Source: JAIOSF01 sp963677755 (GTDB lineage: Bacteria; Campylobacterota; Campylobacteria; Campylobacterales; Arcobacteraceae). Taken from it: a stretch of 64,000 nt of DNA. Position 1 is the stretch's first letter. Every line of letters starts with the position of its first letter. The notes beneath the pieces were generated by a model that saw nothing but the letters and a program-made list of their open reading frames with translations, was not told the origin of the DNA and did not search any database. The translations under genes and the position numbers were made by a program. This document shows positions 8,765 through 18,542 of the stretch, one piece after another. Where the stretch lies: assembly GCA_963677755.1 (NCBI GenBank), contig OY782506.1:620001-684000 (forward strand). Direction: 5' to 3'.

Positions 8765-9161
8765 AATTTTGATATTTTTATTTTGTAGTATCAGTTTATA
8801 TGGAGAAAATTTAGCAATAGTTATTTCCAAAGATGCAAATATTGGTTCATTATCAAAAAAAGAGTTATCTAAAATTTTTTTATCAAAAACACGAAAATTG
8901 CCTAGTGGTGAAAAAACTATTTTGATTGAGATAAATGACAAAAAAATACAATCAAAATTTTATCAAACAATATGTAATAAAAATGAAAATCAATTAAGAA
9001 AGTATTGGACAAAAATGATTTTTACAGGCAGAGGTCAACCTCCTAAAAAAGTAAAATCAGTAGATGAAATAATCTCTTATATAAAAAATAATAAAAATGT
9101 AATCTCCTATATTCCTCTTAAAAATGTGGATAAAAGTATGCAAATACTTATGGTGATTTAA
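8751..9161 (+). CDS. small PstS-like periplasmic substrate-binding protein
   Basis: A 136-residue exported protein. The start is set at the ATG giving MLYFKILIFLFCSISLYG, a good signal peptide, rather than at an upstream ATG (8661) deep inside the porin gene. The mature part resembles the short phosphate-ABC-type binding domain found with two-component systems: a VISKDANIGSLSKKELSKIF-like beginning, a GRGQPPKKV loop and a final ISYIPLKNVDKS segment. There is no transporter beside it, so it probably serves as a sensor accessory. It overlaps the porin by 14 bp and ends 2 bp before the histidine kinase. Confidence 0.7.
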   Translation: MLYFKILIFLFCSISLYGENLAIVISKDANIGSLSKKELSKIFLSKTRKLPSGEKTILIEINDKKIQSKFYQTICNKNENQLRKYWTKMIFTGRGQPPKKVKSVDEIISYIKNNKNVISYIPLKNVDKSMQILMVI

Positions 9162-9163
9162 TA

Positions 9164-11407
9164 ATGCATTTTAAACTTTCAATTTTTAATAAGATGTTAA
9201 TAGCGCCTTTGTTAGCAGTGATACTATTTACACTTTATATTATAAATATTAATAATCATCTCATAGAGAGTAAAAAATACATGAATTCAATATATCAAGA
9301 GTATTTTCCTATTTTAAATATTGCCAATGAAAATATTATACTTTTTGAAAATACAATAAGATCTTTTGAAGATGCAGTAGTTGCCGGGGAAGAGAGTTGG
9401 CTAGAAAATAGTACAAATAATAAAAACAATATTAATAATAATTTTGAAAAGTTAAAAAAACTAGGTATAGAGGAACACACTATTGTAGATATGAAAAATA
9501 TTTTTATACAATATTATAATATAACTAAGGAACTCTCTATTTTGATGTTACAGCAGAGTAATAATGATAATAAAATTTATAGATTAACAAAAGCAATGAT
9601 TGTTTATCTTGACGAAACAAAAGTAGTTTTTGAAAAGTTTAAAAATGAACAAAATATGAAACTACAAAACACTATAAATATCACAAATGAATATGGAGAT
9701 AATATACTTCATTTAGGTGTTATAATTGGTTTTTTCTCTTTAGCTTTGATAATTGTTTTAACTATTTCTTTATCTTTTTCTACAAAAAAGTCTTTAAAAG
9801 AATTACTTGATTCATTGAAAAAAATTGCAAATGGAAATCCTGATTTTTCAAAAAGATTACAAAAAAGTAGTGATGATGAATTGGGAGAAGTGGTTGAAGA
9901 GTTTAATAAATTTACAAAAAAACTTCAAAAAGATTATGAAGAATTAGCAATTGCAAAAGTAGATGCAGAAGCTGCAAATAAAATAAAAAGTGAATTTGTT
10001 GCTAATATGTCTCATGAGATCCGAACACCACTAAATGCAATTATTGGCTTCTCTGAACTTTTAAATAAAACGGAAGCCAGTTCTAAACAAAAAAGTTATT
10101 TGGGGGCTATAGCAACAGGTGGAAATACACTTCTTGCAATAATCAATGATATTTTGGATATCTCTAAAATAGAAGCGGGAAAAATGCAGATTCAAAATGA
10201 AGAGGTAGCTATAGTTCCTGTAGTTCATGATATATGTGCAATCTTTGAACAAAAAATCAAAAATAAATCTCTTGAATTTCATTTAGTTATCCCTAAAAAT
10301 TTACCCGAGCTTGTTGTTATTGATGCGATAAGATTACGACAGATTTTATTAAATTTGGTGGGGAATGCTATTAAATTTACACATGAAGGGTATATAGAAA
10401 TTGGAATCTATACCTCGAATTTTCATAATGATAAATTTGATTTACAAATTGATATCAAAGATACAGGTATAGGGATAGCCCCCAATCAACAAAAGAAAAT
10501 ATTTGAAAGTTTTGTACAACAAGATGGGCAAAAAAATCGTCAATATGGTGGTACAGGACTAGGACTTGCTATTTGTCTAAAACTAATAAAAATGATGAAT
10601 GGGGATATTCAATTACAGAGTAAAGAGAAAGAGGGATCAACATTTTCTATTATTTTTAATAATCTTACTATAGTAAATTCAAAAAGAAAGATTGTAAAAA
10701 AACAAGACCAAGAGGTAGTTTTTGAGAACTCAACTATTTTGGTTGTAGATGATGAAGTTCTTAATCGTTTATATATTGCAGAATCTTTAAAAGATAAAAA
10801 TTTTACAATTATTGAAGCTTCAAATGGAGAAGAAGCTATTGACAAAGTAGCAAAATATAAACCAGATCTCATTTTAATGGATATTAAAATGCCAATTATG
10901 GATGGTTTGGAAGCAACAAAGATTCTTAAAAGAGATCCAAGATTCAAATCTATACCAATAGTAGCTCTAACAGCTTCAGTCAAAGAAAAATCAGTTGAAA
11001 ATATAGCAGTACTTTTTAGTGGCTATATAACAAAACCGTTGCATTTTGATATTTTGCTTAATGAGTTAAAAAAGTTTATAAAGTTTAATGTTGTTGAAAA
11101 TAGTAATAACGTTGAAGATGTTGTTTATCAACTTCAAATAGATGAGAAGATTAAAAATATATTTTTAGAAGAGTTCCATACAAATATCAATCAATATTGG
11201 GAAAAAGCAGCGGAGGGTTGTTCCTTTGAAGATATATTATTATTTGCAAATGTTTTAAATAAGTTTGCTGTTAAATTTATGCAGCAATCTTTAATAGCAT
11301 TTACAAAAGAGCTCAATCTCTCCATTGAAAGTTTTGATGTGATAAAAATAGAAGATTTGATAAATCAATTCACACTGTTTATAAAAAATTTAGAAAATAG
11401 TAAATAA
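9164..11407 (+). CDS. hybrid sensor histidine kinase
   Basis: A 747-residue inner-membrane kinase. Order: transmembrane helix (about 12-30), periplasmic four-helix-type sensor region (to about 178), second helix (about 180-203), HAMP, HisKA with VANMSHEIRTPLN as phospho-acceptor box near 285, HATPase_c with NLVGNAIKFTHEG, DTGIGI and GGTGLGLAIC boxes, a receiver domain (about 525-640) with VVDDEVLNR and the acceptor Asp in DLILMDIKMPIMDG, and a C-terminal helical segment of about 100 residues that could be a degenerate Hpt. It probably senses with the binding protein encoded just upstream and signals to the adjacent response regulator. Confidence 0.92.
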   Translation: MHFKLSIFNKMLIAPLLAVILFTLYIININNHLIESKKYMNSIYQEYFPILNIANENIILFENTIRSFEDAVVAGEESWLENSTNNKNNINNNFEKLKKLGIEEHTIVDMKNIFIQYYNITKELSILMLQQSNNDNKIYRLTKAMIVYLDETKVVFEKFKNEQNMKLQNTINITNEYGDNILHLGVIIGFFSLALIIVLTISLSFSTKKSLKELLDSLKKIANGNPDFSKRLQKSSDDELGEVVEEFNKFTKKLQKDYEELAIAKVDAEAANKIKSEFVANMSHEIRTPLNAIIGFSELLNKTEASSKQKSYLGAIATGGNTLLAIINDILDISKIEAGKMQIQNEEVAIVPVVHDICAIFEQKIKNKSLEFHLVIPKNLPELVVIDAIRLRQILLNLVGNAIKFTHEGYIEIGIYTSNFHNDKFDLQIDIKDTGIGIAPNQQKKIFESFVQQDGQKNRQYGGTGLGLAICLKLIKMMNGDIQLQSKEKEGSTFSIIFNNLTIVNSKRKIVKKQDQEVVFENSTILVVDDEVLNRLYIAESLKDKNFTIIEASNGEEAIDKVAKYKPDLILMDIKMPIMDGLEATKILKRDPRFKSIPIVALTASVKEKSVENIAVLFSGYITKPLHFDILLNELKKFIKFNVVENSNNVEDVVYQLQIDEKIKNIFLEEFHTNINQYWEKAAEGCSFEDILLFANVLNKFAVKFMQQSLIAFTKELNLSIESFDVIKIEDLINQFTLFIKNLENSK

Positions 11408-11417
11408 AGGGGAAAAG

Positions 11418-13061
11418 ATGAATAAACAAAAAGTACTAATAGTAGATGATAATCCAAGTAATATAAAATTAGCGGCAGATACATTAAACACTTTAAATGT
11501 ATCAATAGTATTTGCTACAAATGGTTTCAAAGCAATTGAGATAGTAAAAGAGCAACAAATAGATCTGATTTTGATGGATATAACTATGCCTGAAATAGAT
11601 GGTTTTGAAACAGTTATGAAAATGAATACCAAAATTCCAGTTATTTATGTCACAGCATTAGATGATAAGCAGAGTGTTTTAAAAGCTTTTGCAAATGGTG
11701 GAGTAGATTATATTACAAAACCTTTTTATCCAGAAGAGTTAGTTGCAAGAGTTTCAACACATCTTAATCTTAATAGACTTAATAAAAATCTTGTAGAAGA
11801 GGTAGAGTTAAAAAATAAAGAGTTGCAAGAGAGTATGTTTATAGACCATGCAACTGGTACATACAATACTGCACAATTATATGTAGATTTATTAAAACTT
11901 CAAAAAACAATGGGTGTTATGATTCATATAAAAAAGATACAGCAATATGAGATAGCATTTGGTTTGCAAAATGTTGAAAACTTACTTGGAGAATTTATAA
12001 AATATATTAACAGCAAATGTAGTTTAAAAATCACAATATATCATATAACTTATTCTGATTTTATCTGTTTATTTGAAACAAATGATATCAAAAAGATAGA
12101 AGAGTGTTGTTTAGATATTTTAGAAGATTTAAAAAATCATATTTTTACTATATTAGATACCCCTATACATCTTAATACAACTATCTCTGTTGCTTTTGGA
12201 CAAGAGAAACAACTTATTCAACACTTAAGAATTGCCCAACAAGAGGCTCTTAATAAAAACCTTAATTACTATTTTTATGAACATGAGGGGATGGATATTA
12301 TAAAAGAACAAACGAAAAACTTGTATTGGTTGGATTTTTTACAAAATAGTATTAAAAATGATACTTTAATACCTTTTTTTCAACCAATAACAGATACCAA
12401 TACAAGGGAAATAGTGAAGTATGAAGCTCTTGCAAGGATTAAAGAAGGTGGTAAAATAATAACACCTTATTTTTTTATAGATGCTGCAAAACAACTGGGT
12501 ATTATTACTCAGATTACAAAAATAATCATAGAAAAATCATCTAAAATGTTTGCAAATACAACTATGAAGTTTAGCGTTAATATTACAAAAGATGATTTAA
12601 TGGAGGGGTATTTAATCGAGATGCTAGAGCAAATGTGTTCAAAATACAATCTTTCAAAAGAACAAATAACATTGGAAGTTTTAGAAGAGATTAGTGTTTT
12701 TGGAAGTGATATAGTTGTAGAGGAACTTCTAAAACTCAAATCACAAGGATATAAAATAGCATTAGATGATTTTGGGAGTGAAAATGCTAGTTTTAGTAGA
12801 ATGCTTGATTTAAAAGTTGATATTATAAAAATAGATGGGATGTTTATTAAAAATATCGATACACATAAAAATAGCAGACTAATAGTTGAGGGGATAACTT
12901 ATATGGCAAAATTATTCAACTACGAAGTTATTGCTGAATTTGTTCATAAAAAAGAGATTGTAGATATATTAAAAGAGTTAGGGATAAATTATTCACAAGG
13001 ATATTATTTCAGCGAACCAACTGAAATACCATCATTTATAAGTGAAAAATCAAGCATCTAA
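11418..13061 (+). CDS. response regulator with degenerate GGDEF and EAL domain
   Basis: A 547-residue cytoplasmic protein. The receiver domain (1-120) has VDDNPSN and the acceptor Asp54 in LILMDITMPEIDG. A middle segment (about 140-290) has the fold position of GGDEF, but no GGDEF motif is visible. The C-terminal EAL domain (about 300-540) has YEALARI, the LDDFGS and IKIDG boxes, and EVLEE; key metal ligands seem present, so c-di-GMP hydrolysis is plausible. AAAGGGGAAAAG before ATG is a strong ribosome site. It is the output of the upstream hybrid kinase. Its stop overlaps convergent aroE by 4 bp. Confidence 0.9.
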   Translation: MNKQKVLIVDDNPSNIKLAADTLNTLNVSIVFATNGFKAIEIVKEQQIDLILMDITMPEIDGFETVMKMNTKIPVIYVTALDDKQSVLKAFANGGVDYITKPFYPEELVARVSTHLNLNRLNKNLVEEVELKNKELQESMFIDHATGTYNTAQLYVDLLKLQKTMGVMIHIKKIQQYEIAFGLQNVENLLGEFIKYINSKCSLKITIYHITYSDFICLFETNDIKKIEECCLDILEDLKNHIFTILDTPIHLNTTISVAFGQEKQLIQHLRIAQQEALNKNLNYYFYEHEGMDIIKEQTKNLYWLDFLQNSIKNDTLIPFFQPITDTNTREIVKYEALARIKEGGKIITPYFFIDAAKQLGIITQITKIIIEKSSKMFANTTMKFSVNITKDDLMEGYLIEMLEQMCSKYNLSKEQITLEVLEEISVFGSDIVVEELLKLKSQGYKIALDDFGSENASFSRMLDLKVDIIKIDGMFIKNIDTHKNSRLIVEGITYMAKLFNYEVIAEFVHKKEIVDILKELGINYSQGYYFSEPTEIPSFISEKSSI

Positions 13062-13861
13062 GAAAGGCTCTTTAAACCTTTTCTCATAGCCTCAACTAAG
13101 TTATCATCAGCTTTAGTATCTGTAAATAATTCAAAAGCAATAACACCTTGATATAAAAGCATATCTTCCCCATCTTTACAAGGTAGTTTGTGTTCTTTAG
13201 CTTTTGCTAAAAATGGTGTGACTTTTCCATAGATACAATCTATTGCAAATTTTGAGTTTTTTAATATCTCTTCTAGTATTTCTATAGGGGTAGGGTAGTT
13301 GTCATCTTTGAGTCCAGCACTTGTGGAGTTTACTACTAAATCATAATTTTCACACTTGAAAGCATCCCATGTTGAAGTTTTACAACCCAATTGTTTAAAA
13401 AATTCTAACCTTTTTTCACTTCTATTTAAAACAGTTGTCTCAATACCAGCTTCTTTGAATGCAACAGCAATTGCTTTTGCAGTTCCTCCTGCTCCTAAAA
13501 TGATTGCTTTTTTTATGGGTGTTATATTTTGAAACTCCTCAATAGCTTTCATGAATCCAGGTGCATCTGTATTGTAGGCTATTACTTTTCCATTTTCATT
13601 GATATAGGTATTAACTGCACTAATTTTTGAAGCTAATCCTCTTACTTCATCTGCATTTGAAAAAGCATATTCTTTATGAGGCACGGTAATATTTGCACCC
13701 TTCAAGTGTTTGTTTAAAAAAACTTTTTTGATAGTTGACCCATCTTCTAATTGTGATTTATCATAGATACCATCAAAGTTAATATAAGAAAAACCTGCAT
13801 TGTGCATTTGTGGAGATTTTGAGTGCTCAACTGGATTTCCAAATATTGTAAAATATTCCAT
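13058..13861 (-). CDS. aroE: shikimate dehydrogenase
   Basis: A 267-residue cytoplasmic enzyme of the chorismate pathway that reduces 3-dehydroshikimate with NADPH. It shows the substrate motif FGNPVEHSKSPQMHN (residues 6-20), the catalytic Lys in ANITVPHKE (about 56-64), the Rossmann loop LGAGGTAKA (about 121-129) and NRSEKR for NADP binding. The C-terminal DGEDMLLYQG box is also typical. Full length. It starts 1 bp inside the stop codon of an unknown gene, so the two are likely co-transcribed. Confidence 0.95.
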   Translation of the reverse strand: MEYFTIFGNPVEHSKSPQMHNAGFSYINFDGIYDKSQLEDGSTIKKVFLNKHLKGANITVPHKEYAFSNADEVRGLASKISAVNTYINENGKVIAYNTDAPGFMKAIEEFQNITPIKKAIILGAGGTAKAIAVAFKEAGIETTVLNRSEKRLEFFKQLGCKTSTWDAFKCENYDLVVNSTSAGLKDDNYPTPIEILEEILKNSKFAIDCIYGKVTPFLAKAKEHKLPCKDGEDMLLYQGVIAFELFTDTKADDNLVEAMRKGLKSLS

Positions 13862-14502
13862 TATTTCAATCTTCCTAGTAATAGATTTGTCCAGTTTGTT
13901 TCTTTAGGTTGTGCTGATATTTCTTCTACTTCTTTTATCTCTTCTATCTCTTCAATTTCTATGGACTCTTCTTCTATATTATATTCTTCATTGTCATTAT
14001 CATTTGAACTAAAAACTTCATTTTCTGATAAAGTTTGTTGCTCCTCTTTTACTTCATCTCTTTCTAAACTTTTCATTAAATCTTCTCTATACATCATGAT
14101 AAACTTTTGAAAAATATTATAACTCACGTATTTATCGTATTTACCAGGATATTTAAGAAACTTATTTTCTATAAGATTATTGTAAAGTATAGTTACATTG
14201 TATTCTTCATCATAATATTGTGCTATAACATGAGCATCTCTTACAAGTATGTTAAGTGATACAAATTCAGTATATTCATCAGGGAAAATTTTTGTAAGAA
14301 TTCTAGTGTAATTTCTTTTTTGGAACTCTAAACCAGTGAGATCTTTAAGCATCTCTATTTGCTTTTGTAAAGGGATTAAATCTTCTAACCATTCTAAAAT
14401 TTTGTCTTTATTTTGATTGACGATAGCTTCAAAAGAACCTTTACCTGTGTATGAATAAGTGTTGTTTTTGATTTGATTACTTATTATGGAGAGCTTTTTC
14501 AT
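13861..14502 (-). CDS. hypothetical protein with acidic C-terminus
   Basis: A 213-residue soluble protein with no recognised domain. Residues 1-140 are a mixed helical region (QNKDKILEWLEDLIPL, IFQKFIMMYREDL); residues about 145-200 are a strongly acidic Glu-rich tract with repeated EEIEEI-like units; the end, TNWTNLLLGRLK, is basic and hydrophobic. It is co-transcribed with aroE through a TAATG junction. AAAGGTGAAATT precedes the start. I cannot propose a function; similar genes sit upstream of aroE in related genomes as far as I recall, but this is unverified. Confidence 0.6.
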   Translation of the reverse strand: MKKLSIISNQIKNNTYSYTGKGSFEAIVNQNKDKILEWLEDLIPLQKQIEMLKDLTGLEFQKRNYTRILTKIFPDEYTEFVSLNILVRDAHVIAQYYDEEYNVTILYNNLIENKFLKYPGKYDKYVSYNIFQKFIMMYREDLMKSLERDEVKEEQQTLSENEVFSSNDNDNEEYNIEEESIEIEEIEEIKEVEEISAQPKETNWTNLLLGRLK

Positions 14503-14628
14503 AATTTCACCTTTTATAAAATATAGATTAATTATAACATAAAAAACTCAAAACTTCTTTAATAGTTCTCATATAGTTTTTAATAATTCTTTAGATATAA
14601 TATTTGTAATAACTAAAAAGGTAGATAA

Positions 14629-16002
14629 GTGGATACAAAAAGTAAATTTAATTTAGTCAAATTAGACGAGGATAGTTTAAAAAATTTAACCTCATTAGGT
14701 TATAGTTATATGACACCTATTCAAGAGAAAAGTTTGCCATATATCTTAGAGAAAAAAGATGTGATAGGAAAAGCAAAAACAGGAAGTGGAAAAACTGTAT
14801 CTTTTGGTTTAGGTATTTTGAATAATTTAGATAGTTCAAATTTTAGAATACAATCACTCGTACTTTGTCCAACAAGGGAGTTAGCAACACAAGTAGCAAA
14901 TACCCTTAAAAATCTAGCAAGATATAAACATAATATAAAAATACTTACCCTTACAGGTGGAGTTCCTTATAAACCTCAAGTACATTCACTTTCACATCAA
15001 GCACATATATTAGTGGGAACACCAGGGAGAGTTTTAAAACATTTAACTGAGGATAATTTTTCTTGTGAATTTATCAATACACTTGTACTTGATGAAGCAG
15101 ATAGAATGCTAGATATGGGTTTTACAGAAGATATAAATTTGATTATTGATTATCTTCCAAAACAAAGACAAACAATGCTTTTTTCAGCAACATATCCAGA
15201 TACCATAGAAGAACTTTCAAATACAATTTTACAAGATCCTATAAGTATTGAAGTTGAGTCTACTCATTCAAATAGCAGTATTACACAACACTTTTATGAG
15301 GTCAATTCTCATCAAAAAACAAGTTTAATACTAAAACTTTTTAAACCTACACAAAAAAGTGTTATCATTTTTTGTAATACCAAAATTCAATGTGATGAAC
15401 TAGCAGATAGTTTAGAACAATACGATATAGAACCACTTGTACTTCATAGTGACATGGAGCAAAAATATAGAGATGAAACATTAATAATGTTTGCAAATAA
15501 GAGTTATCCTATATTAATCGCGACAGATGTTGCTTCAAGAGGACTTGATATTGAAGATGTTGATATGGTTTTAAACTATGATTTACCAAATGATTTTGAA
15601 GTATATACACATCGTATTGGAAGAACTGCTAGAGCAGGGAAAGATGGTATTGCAATAAGTTTTGTAGATGATTTAGGTAGATTTGAAGAGTTAGAAGAGT
15701 ATTTTGATACAAAATTTGAATTATTGTTAAGTGACGCTATAAAAGATAAAAATGATATAAAATTAGGATATGATTATTCAACACTTTATATTAACGGTGG
15801 TAAAAGACACAAATTAAGAGCAGGAGATATATTAGGTGCTTTAACAGCAGGTATAGGACTAGATAAAAATGATATTGGGAAAATTGATATTCTACCAACT
15901 TGTTCTTATGTTGCAATCAAAAATGAAAGTTATCAAAAAGCTTTCGATGGTCTAAATTCTAATAAGATGAAAAATAGATATTTTAAAATTTATAAAAGAT
16001 AA
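14629..16002 (+). CDS. dbpA: DEAD-box RNA helicase with DbpA RNA-binding domain
   Basis: A 457-residue ATP-dependent RNA helicase starting with GTG. Motifs in order: Q motif MTPIQEKSLP, Walker A AKTGSGKT, PTRELA, VLDEADRMLDMGF (DEAD), SAT, then the helicase C domain with LVLHSDM, TDVASRGLD and HRIGRTARAG. The last 75 residues (LYINGGKRHKLRAGDILGAL onward) match the DbpA-type RRM-like domain, which in E. coli DbpA recognises 23S rRNA helix 92, so a role in large-subunit assembly is likely. AAAAAGGTAGATAA precedes GTG. A terminator hairpin follows immediately. Confidence 0.9.
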   Translation: MDTKSKFNLVKLDEDSLKNLTSLGYSYMTPIQEKSLPYILEKKDVIGKAKTGSGKTVSFGLGILNNLDSSNFRIQSLVLCPTRELATQVANTLKNLARYKHNIKILTLTGGVPYKPQVHSLSHQAHILVGTPGRVLKHLTEDNFSCEFINTLVLDEADRMLDMGFTEDINLIIDYLPKQRQTMLFSATYPDTIEELSNTILQDPISIEVESTHSNSSITQHFYEVNSHQKTSLILKLFKPTQKSVIIFCNTKIQCDELADSLEQYDIEPLVLHSDMEQKYRDETLIMFANKSYPILIATDVASRGLDIEDVDMVLNYDLPNDFEVYTHRIGRTARAGKDGIAISFVDDLGRFEELEEYFDTKFELLLSDAIKDKNDIKLGYDYSTLYINGGKRHKLRAGDILGALTAGIGLDKNDIGKIDILPTCSYVAIKNESYQKAFDGLNSNKMKNRYFKIYKR

Positions 16003-16006
16003 AAAT

Positions 16007-16033
16007 AGCACCTAAATATGGGTGCTCTCTTTT
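16007..16033 (+). terminator. terminator after dbpA
   Basis: AGCACC (16007-16012) pairs with GGTGCT (16021-16026) across an 8-nt loop, followed by CTCTTTTTTTG. It lies 4 bp after the dbpA stop and overlaps the last codon of the convergent DUF2721 gene. Confidence 0.7.
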
Positions 16034-16491
16034 TTTGTTTTTATAAATTGATTTGTAAAATATATTTCACTTAAAAAAAGTGAAAGTGAAATTATTAAAA
16101 ATACCATAGCTAAGATAAATGATACAGATATAAAAATCTCACTATCAAAAGAGAAAAGTGAACTAAAAAACACACTTATAATCACCAAAGATATCATAAA
16201 TCCAGTTGAAGTGGCGAAAAAAATAGCAAAATTTATATTTTGTATTCTCATAATAAGGAATTTTCTTCTTTTAAGTAGGTATTTACTCTCTTCATTACAC
16301 GCATCGTCCTCTTTCTCATGTGTATTGATAATTGAATCCATAAGTTCTAATTTATCAATTGTACGGGTGAGTCTGCTTGTAAGAACATTTAAAAGTCCAG
16401 CAACACCAGCTATCAAAAAAACTGGTGCAACAGAGAGTTGAATAAGTGTGGAGATAGTTGTTACATCTGAACTAGTAATAGGTATAAACAT
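16012..16491 (-). CDS. DUF2721 family membrane protein
   Basis: A 159-residue inner-membrane protein with three predicted transmembrane helices. The N-terminal LIQLSVAPVFLIAGVAGLLN (residues 17-36), followed by TSRLTRTIDKL, is the DUF2721 signature. A cytoplasmic Arg/Lys-rich loop (KYLLKRRKFLIMRI) precedes two more helices. Function unknown. AAAAAGGGATTTA gives the start. It stands alone, convergent with dbpA. Confidence 0.85.
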   Translation of the reverse strand: MFIPITSSDVTTISTLIQLSVAPVFLIAGVAGLLNVLTSRLTRTIDKLELMDSIINTHEKEDDACNEESKYLLKRRKFLIMRIQNINFAIFFATSTGFMISLVIISVFFSSLFSFDSEIFISVSFILAMVFLIISLSLFLSEIYFTNQFIKTKKESTHI

Positions 16492-16564
16492 TAAATCCCT
16501 TTTTGTGCTTTAATTATATTATATCAAAAAACTGTTTTTTATTATAGATAAGATAGTATAAAAA

Positions 16565-17995
16565 CTACTCATCTAAGGCGATATCTTTACTAAAATAAGG
16601 ATTTGAAAGTTGAAACTTACTTAATATTCTACTATATAGTACACTATTTTCAAACATATCACCCATCATCACAAAATTTTGGATTTTGAATTTTTCTTTG
16701 AGTTGATTAAGAGTAGTTATACTCATATCAGCTAATGCTTCAAATAAAGAATATGCTAAATAATGTTCCTCAACGCCTGCTAATTTAAAACTAATAATTG
16801 AACCAATAAAATCACTATAATCAAATCCATCTTCATTAAAGTTAGTGTCTATTTTTAGTCCACCATTTCCTCTAAATTCATATCCTTTATTACATACTGC
16901 TTGAAAATCTTTCTCTTCAAGTTCCAAAATAGTTGCAATAGTTTCAAATAAATTCATAGTTGGATTTTCTTCAAATTCTTGATATATAAGGGGATATTTT
17001 TTTGAAAAATTTTCTAACAGTTTGACTCTTTTAGAATCTGTTTTAAATTGCTCGAATATATTATTTAAATTAAACTCTTGAAATTGGATAACCTTTTTAA
17101 CACCAACTTCATTTGATACTAAAAATGAGATACCTTTATTGCTAAGGTTAGCACCTATGGCACTTTGATTAAATCCAGCTTCTTTTGCGATATTTAGAAA
17201 TCTATTTAACAAAGTATCTTCATTAATATTTTTTAATTCTTTTGCAACTCTTGAAGCTTTGATAATTGTTTTATTTTTTTGAATAACAATAATTTTTAAA
17301 TCATCTGTGTCTTCAAAAAATAGATAATCAACGCCACTTTCTTTTGCATTTATAGAAGCTAATAAGCTTCTATTATTATAAGGGGCTTTAATAAAGATAT
17401 AATTTTTACCTGTCATACTCTTAAGTGTTTCATCTTTAATTGTAACTTTGATTGTTGGTTTTTCTATACTAAATAATGCTTTGACTTCATCATCAGTTAA
17501 TATAAATAGGTCATCAATCTTTTCACTATTTGTAATAAGAACAGCACAATTCTGACTATAATGTGGAGAAAAGGTTGTAAAGTCTTGATAAATCTCTTTG
17601 CCTTTGTTTGAGTAGTGAGTACATTGTAATGAGTCATCTAAATAGTTTTGGCTACTTGGGTCTTGAATTAGTTCTAAACATTTTGCACAAGGGGCAATAT
17701 TATAATCATCTGATATAAAATTAGATATCTCTATTTTTTCATCACTTTGAATAGTTTCTATCTCTCCTAAAAAAAGTGAATGAGGTAAATATTTTGCTAA
17801 GTTTTCATTAAATATTGTGAGTTTTTTTTCATCATTTGTATCTATTAAAAGTTCAATTTTATTATTTTTTTGCATTACACTTGCATTGATTTGGCTATCA
17901 TTGATAATACTTTGTAAAAATCCAGCAAAATAGGTATTATTACTGTTATAATTTATTATTTGTTTAATTGGCACTTTGATATTCCTTACATTCAC
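16565..17995 (-). CDS. hydE: HypF-like hydrogenase maturation protein HydE
   Basis: A 476-residue cytoplasmic protein resembling HydE of Wolinella succinogenes, a HypF-related protein needed for NiFe hydrogenase maturation. APCAKCLELIQDPSSQNYLD with a later CTHYS looks like a shortened HypF zinc-finger segment; the C-terminal third (GYEFRGNGGLKIDT, LAYSLFEALADMSI, FVMMGDMFEN) resembles the HypF/carbamoyltransferase C-terminus. It lacks the N-terminal acylphosphatase domain of true HypF. It starts with GTG inside hydD (32-bp overlap); a second GTG at 17974, behind AAGGA, is an alternative start. Full HypF is expected elsewhere. Confidence 0.75.
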   Translation of the reverse strand: MNVRNIKVPIKQIINYNSNNTYFAGFLQSIINDSQINASVMQKNNKIELLIDTNDEKKLTIFNENLAKYLPHSLFLGEIETIQSDEKIEISNFISDDYNIAPCAKCLELIQDPSSQNYLDDSLQCTHYSNKGKEIYQDFTTFSPHYSQNCAVLITNSEKIDDLFILTDDEVKALFSIEKPTIKVTIKDETLKSMTGKNYIFIKAPYNNRSLLASINAKESGVDYLFFEDTDDLKIIVIQKNKTIIKASRVAKELKNINEDTLLNRFLNIAKEAGFNQSAIGANLSNKGISFLVSNEVGVKKVIQFQEFNLNNIFEQFKTDSKRVKLLENFSKKYPLIYQEFEENPTMNLFETIATILELEEKDFQAVCNKGYEFRGNGGLKIDTNFNEDGFDYSDFIGSIISFKLAGVEEHYLAYSLFEALADMSITTLNQLKEKFKIQNFVMMGDMFENSVLYSRILSKFQLSNPYFSKDIALDE

Positions 17996-18521
17996 TACTT
18001 GGGTCCTTATAGTTAGCTATAATCTCTTCTAATGTAGTTTCTTTTTCTTTTTTTGTATAGTTAATTCCTGATTTTTTTAGTTCATCTAATGCTGTTTGTA
18101 CAAAAGTTGGAAATATTTTTTTCATACTGTCACTCAAACCTACATTAACACTTTTTATATCTTCTGGAACAATCCCAATAATATTTACATCTGCCATATT
18201 TTCTAAAAGTGAACAGATCTCTAGCATCTCTACTATCTCAACTTCATGAGCTGTTTGTTTGTAACTTCCAAGTCCTAATAACTCTTCGGCTGGAAGATTA
18301 TATATTGAAGCAATATTATCTTCCATAGTAATAGTATCAAGTATTAAAACTCTATCATAATCTTGATAGTAAGTCATAAGTTGAAAACCTAAAACACCAC
18401 CATCTACAAGTGTTACATCACTATCAAAAGTAAAGTTTTCATTTATATATTTTGAAGCGTAAACACCAATACCTTCATCTTGAAATATTATCGTTCCAGC
18501 TCCAATGATTGCTGTTGTCAT
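17964..18521 (-). CDS. hydD: hydrogenase maturation protease
   Basis: A 185-residue endopeptidase of the HyaD/HybD family that removes the C-terminal extension of the HydB precursor after nickel insertion. It has the family start IIGAGTIIFQDEGIGVYASK, with the metal-binding Glu/Asp in DEGIG (residues 15-19), VDGGVLGFQLM with a second ligand Asp near 41, and a conserved EVEIVEMLE His/Glu region preceded by TAHEVE. About 30 residues longer than E. coli HybD at the C-terminus. It lies downstream of hydC, beyond two hairpins, and overlaps hydE. Confidence 0.88.
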   Translation of the reverse strand: MTTAIIGAGTIIFQDEGIGVYASKYINENFTFDSDVTLVDGGVLGFQLMTYYQDYDRVLILDTITMEDNIASIYNLPAEELLGLGSYKQTAHEVEIVEMLEICSLLENMADVNIIGIVPEDIKSVNVGLSDSMKKIFPTFVQTALDELKKSGINYTKKEKETTLEEIIANYKDPSSECKEYQSAN

Positions 18522-18542
18522 ATTTTTCCTTTTTTAAAAAAA

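Noticed and set aside
16565..17995. Annotation as full HypF
   Set aside because: The acylphosphatase N-terminus and the full double zinc finger are missing; length 476 rather than about 750 residues.
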